A stretch of 48,399 nt of DNA, from positions 1 through 48,399 of the forward strand of contig CAUJEL010000004.1 of the NCBI GenBank assembly GCA_963169875.1, read 5' to 3'. Source of the DNA: Candidatus Zhuqueibacterota bacterium. GTDB taxonomy: Bacteria; Zhuqueibacterota; Zhuqueibacteria; Residuimicrobiales; Residuimicrobiaceae. Below, one piece after another: positions 8,555 to 16,966 of this stretch. Positions within the stretch are counted from its first letter, which is position 1, and each line of letters starts with the position of its first letter. The notes under the pieces were generated by a model, which worked only from the letters and a program-made list of their open reading frames with translations, made no database searches and had not been told where the DNA came from. A program made the translations under genes and the position numbers.

Positions 8555-9088
8555 TCACTCCTTTTGCAAATGTGCCAGCCGAGCCCGATACAGCCGCGCA
8601 TCCTCCGCTTCAAAGCAGCAGAAAATCACCGACTCGGGTGTAGCGTGTTTCCCCAACCAATCGCAAACCGCGGCCACGGCAATATGGCAGGCTTCTTCCT
8701 TGGGATACCCATAGATGCCGGTGGAGATGCAGGGGAAGGCGATGCTTTTCAATCCATGTTTGCTGGCAAGTTTCAACGATTCGGTGTAACAGGAGCGCAA
8801 TTCCCGGTCTTCGCCGTGTCCGCCACCACCATAGACCGGTCCGACGCTGTGGATGACATGCCGGGCTGGCAGGTTGTATCCTCCGGTGAGGCGTGCCTGG
8901 CCCGTCGGACAACCGCGCAGGGTGATGCATTCCGCCAGCAGGCCGGGTCCGGCAGCACGATGGATGGCGCCGTCCACGCCACCGCCGCCGCGCAGCGAAG
9001 AATTGGCCGCATTGACGATGGCGTCGACATCGAGCCGGGTGATATCGCCTTGCCAGACAGAAATTCTGGAGTTCGCATTGGCTGGCAT
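8555..9088 (-). CDS. Macrodomain protein (ADP-ribose binding / O-acetyl-ADP-ribose deacetylase type)
   Basis: The protein is a single macrodomain. The ADP-ribose-binding signatures are complete: GDIT and the following VDAIVNAAN, then NSSLRGGGGVDGAIHRAAG, the substrate loop FPCISTGIYGYP, and the closing VIFCCF strand. Such proteins (MacroD/YmdB type) hydrolyse O-acetyl-ADP-ribose or remove ADP-ribose from proteins. I start at ATG 9088 (MPANANSRIS), with AAGGGCAG just upstream. A GTG at 9115 would add nine residues. The gene sits directly before the zinc-ribbon gene and forms a two-gene operon with it. Confidence 0.9.
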   Translation of the reverse strand: MPANANSRISVWQGDITRLDVDAIVNAANSSLRGGGGVDGAIHRAAGPGLLAECITLRGCPTGQARLTGGYNLPARHVIHSVGPVYGGGGHGEDRELRSCYTESLKLASKHGLKSIAFPCISTGIYGYPKEEACHIAVAAVCDWLGKHATPESVIFCCFEAEDARLYRARLAHLQKE

Positions 9089-9559
9089 TTTTACTGCCCT
9101 TGATTGGGTGCACACAATATGTCAGACTCATTCGCGGGTGCAGGCAAATAGCACCAGTACAACGATAGATCGGACACACGGGAGCAATATAATTTTTTAT
9201 GGCGCTATTAGCAAGCAGATTGTATCCCCGGATTCTTGTAAATTGGCCGTAGTGATTGCATACCCGCATTTCAAGGGTGTAATGACTGAGGAGTTCATTC
9301 ATCGTTGCCACCTGATCAGGGGTATACCTGCGCGATGGTTGACTTGCATAACAGATGCTTCGTGCCTTCAAGTTTTTGTGGTGAGCCCATAAATTACGGA
9401 ACCGCGGAGTTTGGCAGGATTCTTGCAAAATGAAAACTGGAAAATTAAATCTGAATGTACAATATGGGAGGCGCTATTGTAAAATATTGTAATTAAAGGA
9501 ACAGAAAGTGACCGGAAAATTCTATCATGAAAAAAAAGAACGGAGAGGAGAATAGAACT
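9089..9559. other. Non-coding gap between divergent genes
   Basis: About 470 bases. I find no convincing gene on either strand. A long - strand frame crossing the gap reads mainly as out-of-frame macrodomain sequence. A purine-rich RBS (GGAGAGGAG, 9542-9550) belongs to the next gene and decides its start at 9560 rather than at the ATG at 9527. Confidence 0.5.
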
Positions 9560-10705
9560 ATGACATGGAGTCAACAAACTGTGACAAAGGGGCGTACACG
9601 ATTGTACCTGCTGACTCTGACAGTTTGCCTGAGTCTGTTTGCATCGACCAGCGCCTTTGCGCAATTGAGAATCAGAAACAGCGCAGGTACTGAAATAATA
9701 CGGGCGAGTCAGTCGGGGTCCTTGAGTGTCGGCACGACCAGCGCCAATGCCAAAATGACCGTGGCGGGCAATGGGATCATCGGCAGCGGCATGGCAAGTG
9801 CCACACCACCGTCGAATGGTCTGATCGTGGAAGGCAGAACGCTCATTGGCACCGCTTCAAGTTCCTATTCGCACAAAATGATAGTGATCGATAGTCCGAA
9901 CTATGCGGCGGGTATTTATACAGAAGTAGGTCCTGCAGCGGGAGATGGTGCCGATGGGGAAGCCATCACTGCTTAGGCATTCGCACCTGCTACAGACATA
10001 GCAGCTGACCCATCCGTACGCATCGGTGTAGATGGTGCCCTGATCGCAGTCGGCGGTCCAGTGGCGCAGGGATTGATGGGTTATTATTGGGGCGGTTATG
10101 GTGATACGTATCCCGCCATGGCGTGCGCCGTTTATGCCGGTCTTTTTGCATATAATGCCGGCTGGAGTCAATCGATACGTTCTGCGCGGCGTGCGGCCTT
10201 GTTTGTCAACTCCGATGATCACGACCCCGCAGATCCGGAAGGACAGGATTGGGCGATCTGGCAGCAAGGCGCAAAAAATTATTTGCATGGTTATACCGGA
10301 ATCGGCACGCAGGATATCGGAACAGCCGGAGCTTATTATCATTTGACGGTCAACGGGCTGGCCCGAAAACTGGGCGGCGGCTCATGGGCCACCTTTTCCG
10401 ATCTTCGCCTCAAGGACATTCAGGGCGCTTTTACGCCGGGCCTCGATGCCATCACCAAGCTCTCACCAATACGATTCCATTATAAAAAAGACAACGCTCT
10501 GGGATTGGCAGCTGAAGAGGAGTTTGTCGGCCTGGCAGCCCAGGAAGTTTCCAAGGTCATACCCGAAGCGGTCCGGGAGGCGGAGCACGGATATCTCATT
10601 CTCAATAACGATCCCGTCATTATGGCTTTGATTAATTCGGTCAAGGAATTAAAAGCTGAAAATGATGAGCTGAAAAGCCGGATGAAAAAACTGGAAAACC
10701 GCTGA
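9560..10705 (+). pseudogene. Secreted S74/tail-fibre-type surface protein interrupted by one amber codon
   Basis: The frame from ATG 9560 gives a signal peptide (LYLLTLTVCLSLFASTSAFA) and runs to a TAG at 9974-9976. The same frame then continues open to a TGA at 10703-10705 (382 codons including the amber). After the TAG the protein sense continues without a break (DPSVRIGVDGALIAVGG and onward). The C-terminal part is a chaperone-of-endosialidase (peptidase S74) type domain: SDLRLKDIQGAF, ITKLSPIRFHYK, FVGLAAQEVSKVIPEAV, then a short coiled coil (VKELKAENDELKSRMKKLE). One base change explains the break. It could be a true pseudogene, an assembly error or readthrough. The gene at 23497-24666 is a related intact protein. 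Confidence 0.8.
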
Positions 10706-10731
10706 TTTACCTCACCTGTACCTGATTTTAA

Positions 10732-10767
10732 GCCGGATGGTTCGCCGAATCCATCCGGCATTTTTTT
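10732..10767 (+). terminator. Rho-independent terminator
   Basis: gccggatgg (10732-10740) pairs with ccatccggc (10751-10759), followed by seven T residues (10761-10767). It ends the S74-type gene. Confidence 0.9.
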
Positions 10768-10937
10768 GCACCAATCGCTGATCGGGCCATGGACACTTAT
10801 TCCCCTGTTACCTGATTCCTTCATTTCCCCGTCATTTTCCGGTTGTTTTTCCTGTCCTGAATCAGTAATTTACCACCCAGTGATCGGCAGGAGATGCTTA
10901 AAATTCTTCAGGAATAACAAATCATAAGGGGTTGACC

Positions 10938-13535
10938 ATGAAACGCTTTTTCAGGTTGATCGTTTTAGTGTCCATCACTTTCATGATCCATTTTTCCCAG
11001 GCCCAGGATTTCATGATGCAGGGCTGGTACTGGGATTATCCCAAAACGGCCAGCGGCAAACTCTGGGCGGACACCCTGGCCGACAAAGCCGAGGCGCTCG
11101 CCGATGCGGGATTCACCTATCTCTGGCTGCCGCCCCTGTCCCGCGCCGCCTCCGGCGCCGTCAGCAATGGCTATGATCCCAAGGATTTGTACGACCTCGG
11201 CGAGTACGGCCTCGGCGCCACCGGATTCGGGACGCGCTCCGATGTCGATGCGCTGATCACCACGCTCAATGATCACGGCATCCAAGCGGTGGCCGATGTC
11301 GTTCTCAATCACCGCGATGGCGGTAAACCCGAAAGCAATCCCGCCGTCGCCGGATGGGTTCGCAATATGAACTGGACCAAGATCAACAATGGCGATCAAC
11401 CATACCCCTCGGACCGTTTTCGCCTCATCCTCACCCTGGGCGGCGGCAGTGGACGCGGCGCCGGCACCTACTGGTTCAAGTTTGGCTCCAAATCGCAGCA
11501 CGCCAATTTCTACAATTTCCCCTACAAAGTCTACATGGAGACCAAAACCGTCGGTTATCAGGGGTTGACGCCCGATAGCGAATCCGAACCCAACGGCGGC
11601 GGCGGCTGCGGCGAGGGCAACAACACCATTCGCCTCGGCGTGGATATGAACGCCAGCATCGACGGACTCGGCTGCAAGATCGACGAATTCGCTTTGACTC
11701 TGAATAGCGGTGATTTTAATGCGGCCGGCGATACCCTCTTCATCTACCTGGGCAACCGCAATGTCACCGGACTGGGCAGCTATTCCGATCATACCGCGCT
11801 GGAACTCTATTACAGCGGCGGGGGCGGCAACATCGAAGGCGCCCTGGTTTATCAGACCTGGACCGATTTCACCACCATGCCCAGCGGCAGCGGCGCCATG
11901 AATTATCTGAATTTCAAACCCAACGGCAGCGCAACTCAGCTCTCCGGCGACTGGGACGCCATGTACTTTTTCTACGACTATGACCAATATGCAGTCAGCA
12001 CCCGGACCGCGCTCTTTGACTGGACACGCTGGCTGTGGAACGATGCCGGCATCCGCGGCTTGCGCATGGATGCGGTCAAGCACTTCCCCTACGCCTTTGT
12101 CGGCGATCTGCTCGATCATCTGCACGACAACGGCATCGATCCTGGCATGGTGGTGGGCGAATTCTATGACGGCAACAGCGCCACCTTGAAGGGCTGGGTC
12201 GACAATGTTATGGCCAACATGGACGCTGATACCAAAGCCGCCATTCAACCGCGCATTTTTGATTTTTCGTTGCGCTCCGCCCTGGAAGCCGCCTCGGATC
12301 AGTTCGGCTATGATGTGCGCAATGTTTTCAACGCCAGCATGGTGGATGCGCAGGGCGCCAGCGGCTTCAACGCCGTGACATTCACCGATAATCACGATTT
12401 TCGCGACAGCGGCCAGCCCATTGATAATGATCCCATTCTCGCTTACGCCTATATTCTCACCAACAACCAGGTCGGCATGCCCTGCGTCTATTACCATGAT
12501 TATTACAAACGCGGACTCCAGGAAAAAATTGACGATCTCATGTATCTGCACCGGCACTATATCTATGGCGCCACGCAGCGCGATTATCTCAGCCGCTTCA
12601 GTACGCCCTACTCGCAAAGTTTCACTTCCGGATATGCCAGCACAACCTTGATCTATCAATTGAGCGGCGGCGTAGCCGGCAAGGATGTCATTGTCGCCAT
12701 TAATTACGCCGGCGAGCCTCTGCTCGTCACACAGCAGGTCAACACCACGACGATGGGTTTGGCAGTGGGAGATACATTGACCGATATGCTGGGCAATTCC
12801 TTAACGGGGATGCCTCAGGTGCAGGCGGACGGCACCGTTCAATTACAATTGCCCGCGCGCAGCTATTCGGTGTGGGTCAAAGGCGGAGAAATGTACCGGA
12901 TCAAACTCGAGGCAAAAGTGCTGCTCGAAGGTCCCTATGATTCGTCGCTTCACGCGATGAGCACCCATTTGACCGCTTCCATGCCCACCCAATCCCCGTA
13001 CCCGGAGGACCCCTGTACGGTCTCTTCCATTCCAGCCGATGTGACGGACTGGGTGCTGGTGCAGCTGCGCAGCGATCCCGCGGGCCCGGCCCTGGCCTCC
13101 ACCAGCGCCTTGTTGCGCAACGACGGCCGCTTGCTATCCAATGAAGACGGCACGACGGCTCTTAGACTGCTTGCCGCGCCAGGCACCTATTACCCGGTCA
13201 TCGTACACCGCAATCATGTCGCAGCCCTGTGCTCGTCGATCGTGATCAAGAGAATGCCGACACCCCTGCGCGATTTCACCATGGGCGCCAACCATTATTA
13301 CGGGACGGATACGGTCGTGGAACTGGAACCGGGGATCTGGGGCCTGTGGTGCGGAGATATGGACCAGGATCATGATGTGGATGTATCCGATTATGCGTCC
13401 TGGCTTTCCTCTTCCCGGTCTGGCGATAGCGGATATCAGAGCGGCGATTTCAATCTGGATGGCCACGTGACCACGCTTGATTACACCAAGTGGTTTGAGA
13501 ACGCACGGGCGGGCGCTGCCTCGCCCATGCCATAA
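10938..13535 (+). CDS. Secreted GH13 alpha-amylase with inserted domain and dockerin-like C-terminus
   Basis: A starch-type glycoside hydrolase. The signal peptide is MKRFFRLIVLVSITFMIHF followed by SQA. The four GH13 motifs are present: VADVVLNHR; GLRMDAVKHF (nucleophile Asp near residue 378); VVGEFYDGN (acid/base Glu near 407); FTDNHDFRD (Asp near 486). Between motifs I and II lies an extra Gly/Asn-rich beta-type region (about residues 150-340, with GGGGCGEGNN), unusual for a plain amylase and perhaps carbohydrate-binding. The last 60 residues carry two Ca-binding repeats of dockerin type (DMDQDHDVDVSDYASW and DFNLDGHVTTLDYTKW). ATG 10938 is preferred over TTG 10932 because AAGGGG lies 6 bases before it. 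It is flanked by terminators, so it is its own unit. Confidence 0.9.
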   Translation: MKRFFRLIVLVSITFMIHFSQAQDFMMQGWYWDYPKTASGKLWADTLADKAEALADAGFTYLWLPPLSRAASGAVSNGYDPKDLYDLGEYGLGATGFGTRSDVDALITTLNDHGIQAVADVVLNHRDGGKPESNPAVAGWVRNMNWTKINNGDQPYPSDRFRLILTLGGGSGRGAGTYWFKFGSKSQHANFYNFPYKVYMETKTVGYQGLTPDSESEPNGGGGCGEGNNTIRLGVDMNASIDGLGCKIDEFALTLNSGDFNAAGDTLFIYLGNRNVTGLGSYSDHTALELYYSGGGGNIEGALVYQTWTDFTTMPSGSGAMNYLNFKPNGSATQLSGDWDAMYFFYDYDQYAVSTRTALFDWTRWLWNDAGIRGLRMDAVKHFPYAFVGDLLDHLHDNGIDPGMVVGEFYDGNSATLKGWVDNVMANMDADTKAAIQPRIFDFSLRSALEAASDQFGYDVRNVFNASMVDAQGASGFNAVTFTDNHDFRDSGQPIDNDPILAYAYILTNNQVGMPCVYYHDYYKRGLQEKIDDLMYLHRHYIYGATQRDYLSRFSTPYSQSFTSGYASTTLIYQLSGGVAGKDVIVAINYAGEPLLVTQQVNTTTMGLAVGDTLTDMLGNSLTGMPQVQADGTVQLQLPARSYSVWVKGGEMYRIKLEAKVLLEGPYDSSLHAMSTHLTASMPTQSPYPEDPCTVSSIPADVTDWVLVQLRSDPAGPALASTSALLRNDGRLLSNEDGTTALRLLAAPGTYYPVIVHRNHVAALCSSIVIKRMPTPLRDFTMGANHYYGTDTVVELEPGIWGLWCGDMDQDHDVDVSDYASWLSSSRSGDSGYQSGDFNLDGHVTTLDYTKWFENARAGAASPMP

Positions 13536-13543
13536 AAAGACAA

Positions 13544-13584
13544 GCCCCGGGTGTCGCAGAAATTGCAGCACCCGGGGCTTTTTT
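13544..13584 (+). terminator. Strong rho-independent terminator after the amylase gene
   Basis: gccccgggtg (13544-13553) pairs perfectly with cacccggggc (13569-13578), followed by six T residues (13579-13584). Confidence 0.93.
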
Positions 13585-13711
13585 GTTTAACGCGGGCGGA
13601 CACTCGGTCCCGTTCGCGCCGGAATGATTCCTGCTTTTTTTCTTTCAATTCTGTCATCTGACCATATTTTATTGCCTGCAGTTTGCTCCTGCCAGAGGGG
13701 AACGCAGGAAC

Positions 13712-14410
13712 TCATGGGGACAGCCTGCCGCGCTGAAAATTTAACTTTTCCGTCGTAAAAATCAAAAAAGAGCGGTGTTGATCCTGTTCAGTGCATCGTT
13801 CAATTTTCTTAAAACCAGCCGCAGATAAGGCGGAGGTAATTTCCGCTTCCGAGAACGAGCGCATCCCATATGGAGCAAATCCTCTTTTATCCAAATCCTC
13901 GTCAACAGTGAACGTGAGGACGAAAAGTCCTTTAGGCCGTAAAACACGGTAGACTTGTTCAAATCCTTGCACAAGATCTTTCCAATAAAAGATCGAATTC
14001 ACCGAGCTGATCTTATTAAAAGTGCCGTCATCATAGGGCAGTTTTTCCACACAGCCCAACACGAGTTCAAGCCGTCCCTGCAAGATTGCCTTGTGAAATC
14101 TCTTTTGTGCACCCTTCACCATGGCGCTGGAGGTGTCGATGCCGGCAATCGGCCCCTGGGTGACGATTGCCAGCATTTTGGCGAGCATATAGCCGCCGCC
14201 AAAGCCGATATCCAGGACGCTGTCCTGCGATTCCAGGCGCAGCGATTTCAGGGTGCTGTCATTGAGCACGGCATTGTGCCGGTTCCACAACGGTCCTAGG
14301 AGAAAGCGCCCAAACAGGCCATGTGGGTGAACCATCTGTTTTGCGAGAAATGATTTTATCAAAGCGACCTCATACAGTGGGTGCACTGTTCTGGCAGACT
14401 TCCACGACAA
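13712..14410 (-). CDS. Class I SAM-dependent methyltransferase
   Basis: The SAM-binding motif is VLDIGFGGGYML, followed by an acidic residue after the next strand (IAGIDTSSAMV) and a methyltransferase-11-type body ending with a post-motif FVLTFT strand. The protein resembles small-molecule methyltransferases of the UbiE/Methyltransf_11 group. The substrate is unknown. The start is uncertain: TTG at 14410 is the longest, and GTG codons a few residues later are also possible. The family-like sequence begins around FLAKQMVHPHGLFGRF. It stands alone between the amylase and a sorting-domain protein. The 206-base gap upstream shows no clear promoter. Confidence 0.8.
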   Translation of the reverse strand: MSWKSARTVHPLYEVALIKSFLAKQMVHPHGLFGRFLLGPLWNRHNAVLNDSTLKSLRLESQDSVLDIGFGGGYMLAKMLAIVTQGPIAGIDTSSAMVKGAQKRFHKAILQGRLELVLGCVEKLPYDDGTFNKISSVNSIFYWKDLVQGFEQVYRVLRPKGLFVLTFTVDEDLDKRGFAPYGMRSFSEAEITSALSAAGFKKIERCTEQDQHRSFLIFTTEKLNFQRGRLSP

Positions 14411-14616
14411 GCTGCAGTAACTTTGCGTCGGGATATTTTTTCTTCACGAAGGACCTCTGGGCCAGCACATTCAAGAATTGCTGATACCGATTAGGCAAGC
14501 GTATAAAATTTGAACAGGGCTGCATTAGGCCGCCGGGTTTGGGCGGCCTCCACTTCATGAACACGTACGCAAGGAGAGCGCGGGTTCAATGACCGCACCC
14601 TCCAGTTGACTTTTCG

Positions 14617-16503
14617 CTATCTGATCAACGCCATCTTGCCGTGGCGGATATCCAATCCGGCCTGCAGCGAGTAAAAATAGACGCCGCTGCTGAGCGCCAG
14701 ACCGCGGTCATCGCTGCCGTTCCATTGGAAACGGTAGTAGCCGGGCGCGGAGGATTTAATCTGCATGGATCTGACCTGGCGTCCCAGGGCGTCATGGATG
14801 TGCAGAGTCACGACCTGACCGGCCAGGTGTGGCGGAATGGAGAAGCGAATCTCGGTCGCCGCATTGAAGGGATTGGGAAAATTATTCTCCAGCTCAAAGC
14901 TGAGCGGCAGCGCGGCGTCGGTGTTGGCGTCGACGCCGGTGTATCCGGACATGGTGAAATTCGCATCGGTAATTTTGGTCCCGGAGTTGAGCGTATAGTA
15001 CTTCATGGCCGGCGCGGCAATGGCCCCGGCTTTATAAATGCCGACGCGCCATTTGCCATCCTTGAGACCTGTAAAATTAAACTTGCCCTCGGCGTTGGTG
15101 TATTGGTAAAAATAGGTGTTGTAAAAAATGGGCTGCTCTTCGACGGCCATGACATAGATGCCCGGCGCCGCAAGACCGGCCGGACCGGTGATGACGCCGC
15201 TGATGCTGTTGGGCCCCTGTTCAAGTTCAAACACAAAATCCTTGACCACGGTATCGCCGGCGGCTACGGCAAAGTTGGTGTGCGCAACCGGGGGATCGAT
15301 GGGCGTGTGCCCGACCGAGTAGGCGGTGAGTTGCTGGATGGTCGCCGGTTTGACGCCGACCGTATAATAGCCATTCCAGTCGCTGATGGATTTGCCGTTG
15401 AAATTTATCCCGCTCACCGGATCGGTGTAAACCGCATCGATTTCAGCGCGCATGATCGGCCTTCCGGCGAAGGTGCAGCGGCCTCTAATGAAGGCATTGT
15501 ATTTTTTCATGGTTATGTCGGCTGTGGCCGATCCATTCAAAGGCGGTTTCGGGAACTGAATGGAAGGCTCCTCATAGTACTGCGACAGATGCATGTAATT
15601 GGAAAGATAGAAATGACTGACCGAAAGGTCGCAGGGGCTGTTGTCCACACCGAGTGTATATTCGCCGTTCTGGTTCGTTTCGGTCATCAAAAAGCCCAGG
15701 GAACAGAAGAGGGTGAGAGCGGACACGGGTTTGCCATCTTCGGTCAGCACTTTGCCGGTGATCATGTACGGATGTTTCTGCAAGGCAAAATTGCGCGTGA
15801 CCAGTTGATTCTCCGGCACCACGACACCCATGGCCTGGGTGGTTTTATAAGCCCCGGTTCCATGCCCGGCGCCGTCGACATAGACGTCCCAGGTGCCTGG
15901 CGTGAGCGGGAACACATAATTCCCGAGACTGTCACTGATCGTCGACGAAAATTCGAATTCAGTGGGTCCGAGCTGGCGGCCGACGCTCAGACGCAGACCC
16001 GCCACCGGTGCGCCGGAAGCCGCATCGGTGAGTTTACCGGCAATGCCAGGGGCTTGCGCCTCGATGTTGAGGTGCAGCTTGAGCAGGCCAAAAGTGCCAT
16101 CTTCATCTTTCATGAAAATGAAAACCAATCCGCGCGGCCACAACATGGCTTGCTTGCCAATCAACGGAAACGTGATCTTGAGAAGACCATCAGCCGCACC
16201 TTCATCTCCCATCACAGACGCAAAAGGTTGTGTTGGATCGACGATCCAACCGATACCGTCAGTGACGTAGCCCCAACGCCAGTTCCACGAGTAATCGACT
16301 TCGTCGAACTGCCCGTTTTCGTTATAATCCGCGTAAATACCTCCTTCGAGCACAGCGCCGGGCCGTGAAAGCGTGCCGGTTATTTGCAGGATATACGGCA
16401 AAGAGGTGACTGTTTCCTCGGTTTTTCCGTTGATCCTGAAATTGCTGATGGCCAGCAGCTGCAGCGGCAGTAACAGGCATGAAATCAGTAACCACTTTTT
16501 CAT
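14617..16503 (-). CDS. Large secreted protein with carboxypeptidase-regulatory-like repeats and C-terminal sorting domain
   Basis: A 628-residue exported protein. The signal peptide is MKKWLLISCLLLPLQLLA. The middle carries at least four beta-sandwich repeats of the carboxypeptidase-regulatory type, each with a G-x-V/L-T-D...G-x-P-V...G-x-Y pattern (for example GKLTDAASGAPVAGLRLSVG, GKVLTEDGKPVSALTLF). The last ~90 residues form a sorting/FlgD-like domain beginning LENNFPNPFNAATEIRFSIP and ending LDIRHGKMALIR. This is typical of cargo of the type IX-like secretion route in FCB-group bacteria. A strong RBS (GGGAGG) precedes the ATG. It is probably a surface or extracellular adhesion or binding protein; no catalytic motif is seen. 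Confidence 0.85.
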   Translation of the reverse strand: MKKWLLISCLLLPLQLLAISNFRINGKTEETVTSLPYILQITGTLSRPGAVLEGGIYADYNENGQFDEVDYSWNWRWGYVTDGIGWIVDPTQPFASVMGDEGAADGLLKITFPLIGKQAMLWPRGLVFIFMKDEDGTFGLLKLHLNIEAQAPGIAGKLTDAASGAPVAGLRLSVGRQLGPTEFEFSSTISDSLGNYVFPLTPGTWDVYVDGAGHGTGAYKTTQAMGVVVPENQLVTRNFALQKHPYMITGKVLTEDGKPVSALTLFCSLGFLMTETNQNGEYTLGVDNSPCDLSVSHFYLSNYMHLSQYYEEPSIQFPKPPLNGSATADITMKKYNAFIRGRCTFAGRPIMRAEIDAVYTDPVSGINFNGKSISDWNGYYTVGVKPATIQQLTAYSVGHTPIDPPVAHTNFAVAAGDTVVKDFVFELEQGPNSISGVITGPAGLAAPGIYVMAVEEQPIFYNTYFYQYTNAEGKFNFTGLKDGKWRVGIYKAGAIAAPAMKYYTLNSGTKITDANFTMSGYTGVDANTDAALPLSFELENNFPNPFNAATEIRFSIPPHLAGQVVTLHIHDALGRQVRSMQIKSSAPGYYRFQWNGSDDRGLALSSGVYFYSLQAGLDIRHGKMALIR

Positions 16504-16609
16504 TTTTCCTCCCAGAATTTAACCTTATGGAATGTGTGGCTGAATTTTATAATTTAATACTGAAAAAGCACTGCAAGCAACAAATTTCTTAATTTTATTA
16601 CTTTTTTTT

Positions 16610-16836
16610 CGGCCTTCAGCGTTGATAAAGCGCCGCTACCGGGTCGATGAACAGGTAGCCCCGGCGGCGCAACTCCCTTCAGCCTGCTCCAGATAGCACT
16701 GCTACAAGGACGTTCATGGCGGGGCATCTTTCAATCGACCGGCCTTCAGCGTTGATAAAGCGCCGCTACCGGGTCGATGAACAGGTAGCCCCGGCGGCGC
16801 AACTCCCTTCAGCCTGCTCCAGATAGCACTGCTACA
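16610..16836. repeat. 97-bp perfect direct repeat, two copies 130 bp apart
   Basis: Positions 16610-16706 are repeated without mismatch at 16740-16836, with a unique 33-base spacer. Each copy contains an imperfect hairpin: gcgcc-gctacc pairs with ggtagc-cccggc-ggcgc, with a bulge on the 3' side. No gene is seen. The perfect identity means a recent duplication or a repeat kept alike by recombination. It lies between a divergent gene and the sugar operon promoter. Confidence 0.9.
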
Positions 16837-16893
16837 CAGCCTACGTTTTCGGGTGTTCGCACAATCGTCCGTGAAAATCAGGAAAATAATTGC

Positions 16894-16921
16894 TTGACAT
16901 TTAGTCATATCTTGTTAAATT
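16894..16921 (+). promoter_or_regulatory. Promoter of the sugar-uptake operon
   Basis: A perfect -35 box TTGACA (16894-16899) is followed after 16 bases by TAAATT (16916-16921). The transcription start would fall near 16928, inside the palindrome described next. Confidence 0.65.
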
Positions 16922-16926
16922 AATCG

Positions 16927-16940
16927 TGTAAACGGTTACA
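16927..16940 (+). promoter_or_regulatory. LacI-family operator
   Basis: TGTAAACGGTTACA is a palindrome with a CG centre and one asymmetric position pair. This is the shape of LacI/GalR-family operators. It directly overlaps the predicted transcription start, so a bound repressor would block the promoter. A LacI-family gene lies three genes downstream in the same operon and is the obvious ligand. The assignment is inferred from position and form. Confidence 0.7.
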
Positions 16941-16966
16941 TTCTATTACCGAAGGGACCCCTGGTC

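Noticed and set aside
8610-9428. 272-codon - strand frame crossing the macrodomain gene
   Set aside because: Different frame from the macrodomain; no conserved sequence in the part outside it.
10965-12659. 564-codon - strand frame opposite the amylase gene
   Set aside because: The + strand has all GH13 motifs; the antisense frame is open only because of codon bias.
14641-16368. 575-codon + strand frame opposite the sorting-domain protein
   Set aside because: The - strand carries a signal peptide, repeats, sorting domain and a strong RBS; the opposite frame has none.
16610-16706. attC site in the 97-bp repeat
   Set aside because: It has GTT and AAC near its hairpin, but in the wrong order and without the two one-sided extra bases.
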